Origin: Chroococcidiopsis thermalis PCC 7203
Lineage (GTDB): Bacteria; Cyanobacteriota; Cyanobacteriia; Cyanobacteriales; Chroococcidiopsidaceae
Reading direction: 5' to 3'
Assembly (NCBI RefSeq): GCF_000317125.1
Contig: NC_019695.1
Span: 4,018,336-4,082,335, forward strand
Length of the DNA stretch: 64,000 bases
Shown piece by piece: positions 1 to 8,634 of the stretch; within the stretch, counting starts at the first letter, position 1, and each line of letters opens with the position of its first letter. The notes beneath the pieces were generated by a model, which searched no databases, was not told where the DNA came from, and saw nothing but the letters and a program-made list of their open reading frames with translations. A program made the position numbers and the translations under genes.

Positions 1-1
1 C

Positions 2-397
2 CCCCTCACCAGCAGCGACAAACTCTTCCACCAGTTAGCTGCATACGGTGAAGAACTGGTAGCACTGCATTTGATGAAATCTCCTAAATTAGACAACACA
101 ATTACCCAGTATGAAGATCGCGGTGGCGATCGAGTTGTTGATATTGCACCCAAATACCAGCAGGGTGACGTAATCATCAACAAAAAAGGCGACAGATTCA
201 CCGGAGTACCTGAAAACGTCTGGAACTTCTACGTTGGCGGCTACCAAGTCTGTCAAAAATGGCTCAAAGATCGTAAAGGGCGCACCCTTAGCGATGAAGA
301 CATCCTACACTATATGCGGATCGTCGTTGCCCTGCAAGAGACAATAGAGCTAATGGCAAAAATTGACGCAGCCATTCCTGGCTTTCCCATTCAATAA
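2..397 (+). CDS. C-terminal part of type ISP-like DNA methyltransferase/restriction enzyme (5' end outside window)
   Basis: The reading frame is open from base 2 and ends at a TAA at 395-397, so only the last 131 residues are present. The conserved tail includes ENVWNFYVGGYQVCQKWLKDR, followed by an LSDEDILHYMRIVVAL helix. This resembles the C-terminal target-recognition region of N6-adenine methyltransferases annotated as type ISP restriction-modification enzymes in cyanobacteria. No catalytic motif lies in the window. The full protein would methylate, and perhaps cleave, foreign DNA. The last 7 bases overlap the 3' end of the convergent toxin gene. With the downstream helicase it suggests a defence locus. 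The family call rests on my recognition of the tail only. Confidence 0.7.
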   Translation, partial: PLTSSDKLFHQLAAYGEELVALHLMKSPKLDNTITQYEDRGGDRVVDIAPKYQQGDVIINKKGDRFTGVPENVWNFYVGGYQVCQKWLKDRKGRTLSDEDILHYMRIVVALQETIELMAKIDAAIPGFPIQ

Positions 398-675
398 ACT
401 TCATCATGAGTACCAACGTCCAACAAAATTACAAGTATTTCACCGCTTTCTTCCTCCGTTTCAATCGCAAAGACAATACGACAGTCATACCCACAAGAAC
501 AAGATAGTAAACCCGATAATTTTCCTTCTAGCTTATGAGTACCCAAAGATGGATTGAATATGTCATCAGACAACGCAGTAATTGTTTCCTCAATCCGTAC
601 TTGCAACTGCGTATTACGGCGAGTAAATTTGCGGAACGCTCTCTTGAATTTACTGGAGATGACTATTTTACTCAT
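391..675 (-). CDS. RelE/ParE-superfamily (YafQ-like) toxin of a type II toxin-antitoxin pair
   Basis: The 94-residue product starts MSKIVISSKFKRAFRKFTRR, with the basic N-terminal helix of YafQ/RelE mRNA interferases. It continues with a KLEGKLSG turn and the paired strands CGYDCRIVFAIE and ILVILLDVGTHDEVY. The CRIVF strand and the terminal GTHDEVY are typical of the YafQ-type branch. Such toxins cut mRNA at the ribosome and are held inactive by the antitoxin encoded just upstream, here 3 bases away on the same strand. The gene converges on, and overlaps by 7 bases, the methyltransferase gene. Length is normal for the family and it looks intact. Confidence 0.8.
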   Translation of the reverse strand: MSKIVISSKFKRAFRKFTRRNTQLQVRIEETITALSDDIFNPSLGTHKLEGKLSGLLSCSCGYDCRIVFAIETEEESGEILVILLDVGTHDEVY

Positions 676-678
676 TAT

Positions 679-897
679 TCATGAGTTAAGAAATTCTCGT
701 AGTTCGGCGATCGCTTCAGAAGCGGTTTGCGCTTTTAGCTTACCTGCTCTGAATTGGGCTAAAGAAGCTGCGGCATCAGCAGCAATTTCATCTCTGCGTC
801 GCTCTATCATCCGACGTTGTAGGATTTGTACCAGCATTTCCTGCTGTTCTAGTGGCAAATCCATTGCCTCATCCAAAACTTTATCTAGGTTTGCCAT
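679..897 (-). CDS. Antitoxin partner of the RelE/YafQ-like toxin
   Basis: This 72-residue acidic helical protein begins MANLDKVLDEAMDLPLEQQE and ends with an AIAELREFLNS helix. The form (a DNA-binding N-terminal half around LPLEQQEMLVQILQRR, then a toxin-neutralising tail) fits small cyanobacterial antitoxins encoded upstream of RelE/ParE toxins. The start is taken at the ATG at 897; a GTG one codon earlier is possible. The toxin follows after 3 bases, so translation is likely coupled. The promoter must lie in 898-971, a 74-bp gap shared with the divergent pair on the plus strand. Confidence 0.7.
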   Translation of the reverse strand: MANLDKVLDEAMDLPLEQQEMLVQILQRRMIERRRDEIAADAAASLAQFRAGKLKAQTASEAIAELREFLNS

Positions 898-971
898 CAC
901 GCTGACTCAGAAATCTACATATTATTATGGATAAGTTTTAGATAACAGTAAAGAAACGTAAGGATTAACCC

Positions 972-1286
972 ATGACTATTAAAAAACAACTACTTCAAGA
1001 AATAGAATCTACCCCAGATACTCTTTTGGCTGAAACGCTAGACTTTTTGCGCTTTTTGAAAACAAAACAAAATCTAGAGAAGTCAGAAGCCGCATCTACT
1101 GTACCAACCAAATTGGAAACAGATTCAACCAAAAATTCTCAACAACCCTATCGCCCTGCTTCTGGGCGTTCTATCCTCAGACACGCTGGGACGTGGGCTG
1201 GCGACGACTTTGAAGAGTGCCTTCAGCAAGTTTACGCCACACGTGGCAAAGCCAAGTTTGAGTATGACCTTAATCCCTTTGAATAA
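972..1286 (+). CDS. DUF2281-like antitoxin upstream of VapC
   Basis: The product has 104 residues. The N-terminal part [19 protein letters not shown] followed by [14 protein letters not shown] matches the short helical DUF2281 pattern common in cyanobacterial antitoxins. A low-complexity linker (about residues 40-65) leads to a C-terminal segment ([20 protein letters not shown]) that would be the toxin-binding tail. Its stop overlaps the toxin start as TAATG, so the two are translationally coupled. A TAAGG run 5 bases before the ATG serves as ribosome-binding site. The pairing with a PIN toxin makes the antitoxin role likely. Confidence 0.7.
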   Translation: MTIKKQLLQEIESTPDTLLAETLDFLRFLKTKQNLEKSEAASTVPTKLETDSTKNSQQPYRPASGRSILRHAGTWAGDDFEECLQQVYATRGKAKFEYDLNPFE

Positions 1287-1729
1287 TGTACCTGCTCGAT
1301 ACGAACCACTGTAGCGCTATCATTTCAGGCGAACCAAACGTTATTCGCCGAGTCGCCCAAGTGGGAGAGTTGAATATTGCTACCTGCGTCATCGTGCAGG
1401 GAGAACTCACATACATGGTGGAAAAATCAACTCAAAAGGAAACTAATCGCGCTCGCTTGGCAGAATTTCTCGAAGATATACGTATCTATTTAGTTATAGA
1501 TAATACCGCTACTATTTACGGACAACGAAAAGCAGCACTATTTAACCAGTTTGCTCCCAAAGAGAAAAGCAAGCGCCGGAAGACAAAAATTACCGATTTA
1601 GGATTTGATGAAAACGATCTTTGGATTGCTGCCATTGCTTTGCAACACAGTCTTACCGTTGTATCAGTCGATAGTGACTTTCCGCGTATCCAACAAGTAA
1701 AAACATTGTCAGTTGAATCCTGGCTTTAA
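1286..1729 (+). CDS. PIN-domain ribonuclease toxin, VapC type
   Basis: The 147-residue PIN domain shows the expected acidic residues: Asp5 in [12 protein letters not shown], Glu in [11 protein letters not shown] (about residue 40), Asp in [12 protein letters not shown] (about 111) and Asp in [10 protein letters not shown] (about 129). VapC toxins are Mg-dependent endoribonucleases that cut tRNA or rRNA and are blocked by the cognate antitoxin. An insertion rich in Lys/Arg ([10 protein letters not shown], about residues 92-101) sits before the third acidic residue, which is common in the cyanobacterial branch. The gene overlaps the antitoxin stop by one base and ends 19 bp before the helicase start, so it may share that transcript. 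Confidence 0.85.
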   Translation: MYLLDTNHCSAIISGEPNVIRRVAQVGELNIATCVIVQGELTYMVEKSTQKETNRARLAEFLEDIRIYLVIDNTATIYGQRKAALFNQFAPKEKSKRRKTKITDLGFDENDLWIAAIALQHSLTVVSVDSDFPRIQQVKTLSVESWL

Positions 1730-1748
1730 ATCCCCTCGCGTCCCTCTC

Positions 1749-4700
1749 ATGCTTGAAAACGTTATCCAAGATCTCATTCGCAAACAACGCCCTTACTACC
1801 TACCCCAAGGTAATCCCATCAAGGGCATTGACAACCAACATTGGCTAGTTTTCAAGCACCGCGACGCTGACACCTTACTGAGGAATATCGTCACCTTTTT
1901 GGGTATCGGTGGCAAACACGCCACGCATAAACTGCTGCGGATCGATCCCAAACGCGCCAAAGTTTTCACCTACGCCCCCCGCTTCACTGGCAGCATCCCC
2001 AGCACCACGCTGCTGCGAACCAGTCCTCTCACTGAGATCGCCCCCTTCCTAGAATTAGAAAGCACCACAGAGGAAAAGACTTTACTTGCAGGCAGTTTCA
2101 TTGAAGTCCAAAGCGATCGCCGCCGCAGATTCAACCTGCCAGACGAACTAGAGAAATACAATACCTTTATCGGTAACATTTTAGAGCGCAGCCACATCTA
2201 TCGGCGATCGACAGCATATTTTGACAGTGGGGTACTCAAGCTGTATGAAGAACCGCTGCAAAAAATTATTCAAAACGAAGGCGAGATTCGCCTGCTACTA
2301 GACTGGCACGGCTTCACCAAACAAGCAGACATAGAAGAACTAGAGAAACTGCAAGATCCCGACTACCGCGCTCAATACTTCCGCCGTACCCTCAAGGAAT
2401 TTTTACAGGGATTAGCCGATCGCGCTTTCACGGGAACAGAAATTCTAGCAGAATTAGTCCGGCTGGGATTTTTGCAAATCAAACTGGTAAAAATGGAATC
2501 GGGACGGGCGATTTACCACAAGAAAACGGGTATATTCAGCGATTCGCTCGACAATCACATCCTACACGAAGGTTCCGACAACTTTACGCGAGCGGCTCAT
2601 GGCAGAAATGCCGAAAGCTTGTTATTTCTCTATTCCTGGGAAGAAATGGATGCAGAAGCGATCGCCGATAGCATCCGTCAATTTGATGCCGAGTGGCAGC
2701 GCCAAGACACGACTTTTGACCTATCGCAAGAATTTTTACAACAGGTACTAGCCGAACGCGATCGCCGCGCTCAAGCCGATCGACCAGTCATCGAGGCGAT
2801 CGCCCCCGACGAATTTATCCCAGGTGAAACGACCCCAGTTGAAATTACTGGTCGCAACCTGGATTTAGTTGACGAGATTACTGTAGCAGATAACGAACTC
2901 GTCAAAGTCACCATTGACACTAAAGAAAAAGAACGAATCGTCGGTCGAGTTGAAGTAGATCCCCAACACCCACCGATTCCCCTCACAGATTTTCAGGCTA
3001 AAACCAGCACGGGCGTTTATCGCACCTCACCCAGGCAACCCGCAGCCGTCGAGCGATCGTTAGAAATTCCAGAATTTGGCGAAATTCTCGGATTCAAGCA
3101 AGCCGTAGAAACGATCCTCACCAGAAAGCACGGCACTCCCCAAGATTTTCTCTATTGGCTTGCCCAGCAACGCCCGCACCAATTCCGCGTCGAACGCAGC
3201 GATCTACTCGACGAACTACTCGGTCAAGATGTCCTATTCGAGCATCAAAAATCTGGGGCGCAGCACTGCTTGCGGGTAATGCAAGACTTTGGCGTTGCCG
3301 TCTGTGCCGATGCTGTCGGTTTGGGCAAGACTCGTTTAGCAGCTGCTGTTGCCAGGTTGTATCGTCAACAAAACGTAAGTGCTAAAATCGCGATCGTCGC
3401 TGCTAAGAAACTCCATCCCAACTGGGAGCGAGAGATGGCTGAATTGGGCTTCAAACCCAATGAATACGAGCTTTACAACAAAAACTTAATGAGCCGTAAG
3501 GGAAATAACTTTCTCACTGACTTCAACCGTTACGGCGGTTCCGATTTAGTAATTATCGATGAGGCTCACGAAGGCATTCGCAACTACAACAACCGGATTC
3601 ATAAAACTTGTGCGGCGATTCAGGAGAGCGATCGCGCAACGGGAAGACAACGCCATTTCTTACTCCTGACTGCTACACCTTGGAACAACCGCCGTGCAGA
3701 CATCTACAACATCCTTTCCCCTTTTCTCAGTCGTCCAGAAGGATTCAACGATCTAGGATTTCCCCCAGAACTAAGCCAATGGTTTCAAAATCGAGAAATT
3801 GGCGTAGAGAATTTCACCGACAACACAGAACTATTCCGCCGCACCTACCGCGAATTGTTTCTCCAGCGCACGCGGCAGATGCTACGCGATGCTACGCCAG
3901 ACTTAAATATGTATGCCAAGCGGGTAGCAGAATGGTTGCCTGTAGAATTTGAAGCCAGTACCGAACTTGCACTCGATCGGATATTTACTTCCTTTGAAAC
4001 TAGCTTGTTTATTCCCTTTGCCGACCCGATCCGTTATTTGCGCGGCAATGTCGAACAGCGCAGTCTCCTTCAAAACCAGCGCCGCTTTTTCCTGCAACGA
4101 GCAGAATCGAGTATGTATGCCCTCAACCGCACGATCCAAAACTTTAGCGATCGCATTCGGCAACTTCAGCAACGGTTAGAAAATGTCTCCCCCGATGCTG
4201 ATGGTTTGAAAAAATTTCTGCTGTTGCACTACGGGTTCGAGTCTGAGAAAAAAGAAAAACAACAGGACTTCTCGGACTACGACGACAGTTTCGCCTGGGA
4301 TGAAGACTACGAAGAAGACGAAGAGGATGAGGACGAAGAAACCCAGGCTCAACAGCAACACAAGCGGCAACAACTGCGGCGTTCGATTGACATCGCAACT
4401 GATGCACTGGGCAACGACTTGAGTAAAGCTCAATCTATTTACGACCGGATACTAGCTGATTGTGACAGCGACTTAGAGCAATTGGAGCAGATCCAGCAGC
4501 TTCTAGCAGGTGAAATCGCGATCGACCACAAGCGAGAGCAAGTGACCGGGAAAGTGCGAGAATTGGTGAGTCAAGGTCATAAGGTGCTGTTGATTTCCAC
4601 CTTCTCGGATACAGTCATCGACTACTACCGTTACATGACTAGAGATGAGGCGATCGCGGATCGAGGAATTGGGATGGCAATTGGTTCTACCAAGCGTTAC

Positions 4701-5993
4701 TATCCCAGCCATTCTACTAACCCACTTGTTTTCAGTCCTAATAATGCTTCGCGAGGAACGCGCCAACTGACAGGCATGAAGCGACAGGAGATATTTCGGC
4801 TATTTGCCCCAGCCGCTACCTGTAAAGACCCAGCAGCAAGACCAAAGCCAGAGGCAGAACTCGCCGTCCTGATTGGATCGGAAACCCTATCTGTCGGGCA
4901 GAATCTCCAAGATGCCGATTATTTAATTAACATAGATTTGCCCTGGAACCCGATGATTCTAGAACAGCGAATCGGTCGGATCGATCGCCCCAAACAACGT
5001 CGAGTTGAAAACATCTATATCTATTACGCCAACAGTGAAAATCAACTGCTACGTCAAGCCAGTCGCTTGAGCAATCTACACAAGAAACTCGTCGGCGAAC
5101 TTGCTCTAGACGAACGACAAATCCCCACCATTTCTAGTATTGAGGCTTTGGGGGCTTCAATTTACGGCGATACACAATTCGATGATGAGGTATTACCTGG
5201 CTACATTGACTTTCTCAATAGCTTAGTCAAAGCGAGGCGGATGGAGCAGGGGAACTTACAAGAGGATACCTATCAAAAGCAAGAAACCAGCCGCGACCTT
5301 TACACCCACAACGAAATTCTCCATAGCGAGGAGTTAGGCAGGCTAGTTCAGCACTTAGGCGAAGATTATCAAGCCAATCCGATTGCTTTGGGGTGTCGTG
5401 CTGGTGAGAAAGAAGAACCTACCGGATTAGTAGCCCTGACAATTGAATATTTTGGACCCAATGGCGAACCAATTCCAGACCGCAAGCAGACTCTTTTCTG
5501 GAACGATCGAACCGGAGAAAAGGATGGTTACGGGATGGCGATCGCCACTGCCTTCAAAACTCCTCCCATAGCGGACGTGCTACCAGCCACAGATTTTATC
5601 TCTCATGCTCAAGAAATCTATCAACAATTGGTTGCCCTCAAACAACAGCGCCTTGCCCAGATCGAACAGCCAGAATCGCTAGAGAACATTAATATTACCA
5701 GCGATCGCATTAGTAGAATTAACCGCCGCGTCAGTCAACTCGATTGCTTCCCTGCTGGTATAGATCGAACTACGGTGAGGAAGACTTTTCAGAAATTGAA
5801 TGCCTGGAAGGAGATGAAACAAGTACAAAAGCTGTTGCGGGATTACACGGATGGAGATAAAGCCAAATTAAACGATATCGATTTTGTGATTCAACTAGTG
5901 CAAGATGCTGACAAACTCAATCTCATTGCCAATGAGGGCATCCAACCTAGTATGTTACAAGTTTCTTTAGCCGCAATCCTGATTAGAATTTAA
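1749..5993 (+). CDS. Large PLD-like/SNF2-family DEAH helicase, probable restriction or anti-phage component
   Basis: From the ATG at 1749 the protein has 1414 residues; an upstream TTG inside vapC is less likely. In order: a PLD-like N-terminal half (degenerate HKKTG and GSDNFTRA motifs near residues 257 and 278), an IPT/Ig-like strand-rich stretch (about 350-425), then an SNF2-type motor. Motor motifs are Walker A DAVGLGKTRLAAA, DEAH in LVIIDEAHEG, motif III LLLTATPWNN, an acidic insertion (EEDEEDEDEE), and C-terminal helicase motifs SVGQNLQDADYL and QRIGRIDRPKQRR. Such proteins translocate on duplex DNA. Next to a type ISP-like methyltransferase it probably belongs to a DNA-modification defence system, but the arrangement matches no system I can name with certainty. 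Confidence 0.75.
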   Translation: MLENVIQDLIRKQRPYYLPQGNPIKGIDNQHWLVFKHRDADTLLRNIVTFLGIGGKHATHKLLRIDPKRAKVFTYAPRFTGSIPSTTLLRTSPLTEIAPFLELESTTEEKTLLAGSFIEVQSDRRRRFNLPDELEKYNTFIGNILERSHIYRRSTAYFDSGVLKLYEEPLQKIIQNEGEIRLLLDWHGFTKQADIEELEKLQDPDYRAQYFRRTLKEFLQGLADRAFTGTEILAELVRLGFLQIKLVKMESGRAIYHKKTGIFSDSLDNHILHEGSDNFTRAAHGRNAESLLFLYSWEEMDAEAIADSIRQFDAEWQRQDTTFDLSQEFLQQVLAERDRRAQADRPVIEAIAPDEFIPGETTPVEITGRNLDLVDEITVADNELVKVTIDTKEKERIVGRVEVDPQHPPIPLTDFQAKTSTGVYRTSPRQPAAVERSLEIPEFGEILGFKQAVETILTRKHGTPQDFLYWLAQQRPHQFRVERSDLLDELLGQDVLFEHQKSGAQHCLRVMQDFGVAVCADAVGLGKTRLAAAVARLYRQQNVSAKIAIVAAKKLHPNWEREMAELGFKPNEYELYNKNLMSRKGNNFLTDFNRYGGSDLVIIDEAHEGIRNYNNRIHKTCAAIQESDRATGRQRHFLLLTATPWNNRRADIYNILSPFLSRPEGFNDLGFPPELSQWFQNREIGVENFTDNTELFRRTYRELFLQRTRQMLRDATPDLNMYAKRVAEWLPVEFEASTELALDRIFTSFETSLFIPFADPIRYLRGNVEQRSLLQNQRRFFLQRAESSMYALNRTIQNFSDRIRQLQQRLENVSPDADGLKKFLLLHYGFESEKKEKQQDFSDYDDSFAWDEDYEEDEEDEDEETQAQQQHKRQQLRRSIDIATDALGNDLSKAQSIYDRILADCDSDLEQLEQIQQLLAGEIAIDHKREQVTGKVRELVSQGHKVLLISTFSDTVIDYYRYMTRDEAIADRGIGMAIGSTKRYYPSHSTNPLVFSPNNASRGTRQLTGMKRQEIFRLFAPAATCKDPAARPKPEAELAVLIGSETLSVGQNLQDADYLINIDLPWNPMILEQRIGRIDRPKQRRVENIYIYYANSENQLLRQASRLSNLHKKLVGELALDERQIPTISSIEALGASIYGDTQFDDEVLPGYIDFLNSLVKARRMEQGNLQEDTYQKQETSRDLYTHNEILHSEELGRLVQHLGEDYQANPIALGCRAGEKEEPTGLVALTIEYFGPNGEPIPDRKQTLFWNDRTGEKDGYGMAIATAFKTPPIADVLPATDFISHAQEIYQQLVALKQQRLAQIEQPESLENINITSDRISRINRRVSQLDCFPAGIDRTTVRKTFQKLNAWKEMKQVQKLLRDYTDGDKAKLNDIDFVIQLVQDADKLNLIANEGIQPSMLQVSLAAILIRI

Positions 5994-6010
5994 CTAAATT
6001 GAGCCAATTT

Positions 6011-6181
6011 CTATTCCAACGCCTCAATTTCCGCTTTTATCTCTTGCTGCTCCTTGCGCCGAGCTTTGTAATATTCCATCCCTGCTTGAATTTGTGCCGC
6101 ACGGGAACTATCTGCCATGCCATAAACTAAGCTGCCAACAAATGCAGCTAAACCAGATGGATCTTGCTCGTAGGCTCTCAT
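6011..6181 (-). CDS. Small hypothetical protein, 56 aa
   Basis: An uninterrupted frame gives a 56-residue product, MRAYEQDPSGLAAFVGSLVY to the C-terminal KARRKEQQEIKAEIEALE. The C-terminal half is a charged amphipathic helix likely to form a coiled coil. No known family is recognised. There is no strong ribosome-binding site. It sits between the helicase and a decayed PAP2 gene, so it may be a remnant of something longer, although the frame closes with a stop only five codons upstream of the ATG. Confidence 0.35.
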   Translation of the reverse strand: MRAYEQDPSGLAAFVGSLVYGMADSSRAAQIQAGMEYYKARRKEQQEIKAEIEALE

Positions 6182-6183
6182 CC

Positions 6184-6346
6184 GCTTTTGTCTTAGTTAT
6201 CGGTTGGACGCGGTTATACTTGGGCGTGCATTATCAAGCGCGACATTTTGGCAGGCTGGACGGCTTCAATTGCTTGGGCAGCGGGGGTTAGTTGGGTCAT
6301 CAGACCTTGGCGGCGACGTAATTTGAGTCAGGAAGCAAATAACTAA
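6184..6346 (+). pseudogene. 3' remnant of a PAP2-superfamily phosphatase gene
   Basis: The segment reads AFVLVIGWTRLYLGVHY, the signature of the PAP2 acid phosphatase active-site region (R-LY-GVHYPSD). A one-base shift inside the next codons then moves to the frame DILAGWTASIAWAAGVSWVI, ending RPWRRRNLSQEANN and a TAA at 6344-6346. Both halves together match the last 50 or so residues of membrane PAP2 phosphatases. Everything upstream (catalytic KxxxxxxRP motif, first membrane helices) is missing, so this is a dead fragment. Confidence 0.7.
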
Positions 6347-6791
6347 CCGTGCTGCACTGAGTATCTGTTACGGGAAAAGCGCGAATCTACACTCATCCAG
6401 ACGAAGATCGCTCCCTTTTGGGAGAATAAAATCAGTATAAACGTACTAAATTGTCATGCACATACTTTGGTTTCGCCGCGACCTGCGACTTAGTGACAAC
6501 GAAATCGTTACCCTAGCAGCAGCCAACAGCGCTCAAGTTTTACCTTGTTTTATCATCGATCCCTGGTTTTACCAACAGCCGGATGTGGGTAAGGCAAGGG
6601 TCAGGTTTTTATTTGAGTCGTTAGAAAACTTAAACTCAAATCTCAAACAGCGGAGCAGTCAGCTGTATTTATTTGAGGGTAATAGCGTCGCCGTACTCCA
6701 AAACCTTACCAAAGAGCTATTGCAACAAGGTCATCGTCCCAAACTATTCTTCAACCGTGACGTGCAGGTGGAGTATGGGATTAAACGCGAT

Positions 6792-6812
6792 AACTTCGTT
6801 AAGCTTCGCTAA
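6792..6812 (-). repeat. 21-bp mini-element, copy 1, inside a HIP1 site of the photolyase gene
   Basis: These 21 bases split the octamer GCGAT^CGC (6787-6791 and 6813-6815). They are the exact reverse complement of 7297-7317. The element supplies the in-frame TAA at 6810-6812. It contains a partial inverted repeat around AAGCTT. Confidence 0.85.
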
Positions 6813-7296
6813 CGCACTGTCCTTGACTTCTATCGTCAACTAAATCTTGAGTGTCATCTGGGTTTGAGCAGCTTCCTGCAAACCGAAGACCGCACCGACT
6901 CTTGGTATGAAGAATACTACACTTACCAAAGACAACCGCTACATCAAGCTCCGACTCAAATTAATACCCCGCAGCTATCTCTCAACCTGCCACAACTAAC
7001 ATTTGAGGAATTGAAGCAGAAGTACAGTCAGTTTTGAACTGCGGATAGTGGCTATTTCAATGGCGCAGAAAGCAGCGCGATCGCCACTCTAGACTCATTT
7101 CTCAGTTCTCGATTCCACGGCTACCACTGGAAACTGTCTCGCCCTTGGCTGGCACAGAAGGGTGCGACTTCTCACTTGTCGCCCCATATAGCTTTCGGCA
7201 CTATATCAACTCGACAAATTTATCAAAGCACCAAAGCTAGGGCAGCAGAGTTAGCGAATCAGCCCAAAGCCGAGTTTTCCCTCAAAGCATTCCGCG

Positions 7297-7317
7297 TTAG
7301 CGAAGCTTAACGAAGTT
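7297..7317 (+). repeat. 21-bp mini-element, copy 2, inside a second HIP1 site of the photolyase gene
   Basis: These 21 bases split GCG^ATCGC (7294-7296 and 7318-7322). Relative to the element, this is the same octamer position as copy 1. It introduces the in-frame TAA at 7308-7310. A related 21-mer lies at 46198-46218, with the shared pattern TT(A/G)GCGAAGC then CGAAG. Confidence 0.85.
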
Positions 7318-8278
7318 ATCGCCTACGATGGCGCGATAGTTTTACTCAGAGACTCTACCACCATCCAGAAATAGCCCACACCAACCGCTACCCAGAATTT
7401 GACGAGTGGTATTTACCGGACGAGCTAACACCCCAAAAGCAGGAATTGTACGGGGCGTGGCAGGAGGGAGAAACTGGATTTCCCTTAGTAGATGCTTCCA
7501 TGCGACAGCTCAAGACAATGGGATGGATGAATTTCAGGATGAGGGCGATGTGTGCCACCTTCCTAACCATCAACTGTGGTGTTTCCTGGCATCACGGGGC
7601 GCGGCACTACATGAATTATCTGGTCGATGGTGACTTGGCGATCGATAACTGGCAGTGGCAGATGCAAGCTGGGGTGACTAACCCGCTGTCCGATACCTTC
7701 CGCATCTATAATCCGAATAAGAATATAGAAGATAAGGACTCAGATTTAAGGTTTATCTACCATTGGATTCCAGAGTTACAGGGTTACAGCTTGCCCGAAA
7801 TTCTCTCACTCGTTTACCAGGGTGAAAGTCACTATCCTGCACCTATATTGAATTGGTCGCAAACTCGGAAAGTTAACGGCAAAATCGTCTCAGATCTACG
7901 TAAACGGGTGAGGGAGCGGCTAATTGCCCAAGGAGGCGATGAGTATGAAGGGGCGGCGATTGCTAAAACTACAGTAGATAAATATTGGGAGGTTAAGGAT
8001 AAGCAGTATCAGGAGTACCGATGTAGACAAGAGAAACTGGATTTTGAAGCACTAAAGAATTTCTAGCTATTGGGGCGATCGCTACTCTTTCCTGGTGGTA
8101 TCTAAAGTAATTATTGTCTCACTAACTGGAAGAGCGCGATCGGATCTACATCGGACACGAGCAAACAACGATAAATCTTTTCAGCAAAATACCAAGATAG
8201 CAGCAGATAGTGGACTGTTAATTGTCGTCTGGTCTTTACATAACTTAAAATTGTGAGAGGGAGAGATGAAAGCGCGTT

Positions 8279-8536
8279 ATGAAGAAGTCGCCAGATTTAG
8301 CACCTGAAACTATTGACCGGATTATTGAAATGGCATGGGAGGATCGCACCCCATTTGAAGCGATTGAACTTCAGTTTGGTTTGTTAGAAAAGGATGTCAT
8401 CGCCCTGATGCGTCGTCAGATGAAGTCGTCCAGTTTCAGAATGTGGCGGGAGCGCGTGACTGGATGCAAGACCAAGCATACCCACAAACGGGGTTTCATT
8501 GAAGGAAGATTTAAGTCACAGCGCCAGAAAACTTAA
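8279..8536 (+). CDS. DUF2805 / TIGR03643 family protein
   Basis: This 85-residue protein has the family pattern APETIDRIIEMAWEDRTPFE, then a helix-turn-helix-like stretch IELQFGLLEKDVIALMRRQM, then SSSFRMWRERVTGCKTKH. The first two thirds look like a winged or HTH helical bundle, and the function is unknown. Family members are often encoded close to photolyase or cryptochrome genes, which is the case here (213 bp downstream of the broken photolyase). The C-terminal tail is basic. Length is typical and the gene looks intact; its presumed partner is not. Confidence 0.8.
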   Translation: MKKSPDLAPETIDRIIEMAWEDRTPFEAIELQFGLLEKDVIALMRRQMKSSSFRMWRERVTGCKTKHTHKRGFIEGRFKSQRQKT

Positions 8537-8634
8537 TCCCTTGTGCGAGAGGCGATCTAATCTTGTAATCTTTTCGGGCTTTGTTTAGATACTCCAGCTC
8601 TATGTGCTGCCAAAATTCTCAAATTCATCTCAAT

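Larger units (their letters stand above)
6456..8066 (+). pseudogene. DNA photolyase/cryptochrome gene inactivated by two 21-bp insertions and a nonsense codon
   Basis: One reading frame runs 536 codons from ATG 6456 to TAG 8064-8066, broken by TAA 6810-6812, TGA 7035-7037 and TAA 7308-7310. The N-terminal part (MHILWFRRDLRLSDNEIVTL) is the antenna-binding fold. The C-terminal part carries FAD-domain motifs: EGETGFPLVDASMRQLKTMG, MNFRMRAMCATFL and NWQWQMQAGVTNPLSDTFRI. The first and third stops lie inside a 21-bp element present twice in opposite orientation. Removing both restores GCGATCGC at each site and leaves 522 codons, normal for the family. The middle TGA probably replaces a TGG. An intact gene would encode a light-driven, flavin-dependent DNA repair enzyme or photoreceptor; here only the antenna fragment could be made from the first start. 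Confidence 0.9.

Noticed and set aside
7035-7037. TGA in the photolyase as selenocysteine or read-through codon
   Set aside because: Two other stops in the same gene come from inserted elements, so the simplest view is a decaying gene.
8067-8278. Gene remnant between the photolyase and DUF2805 genes
   Set aside because: Some words resemble the integrase remnant (for example ATCTTTTC-GCAAA) but too few to claim homology by eye.
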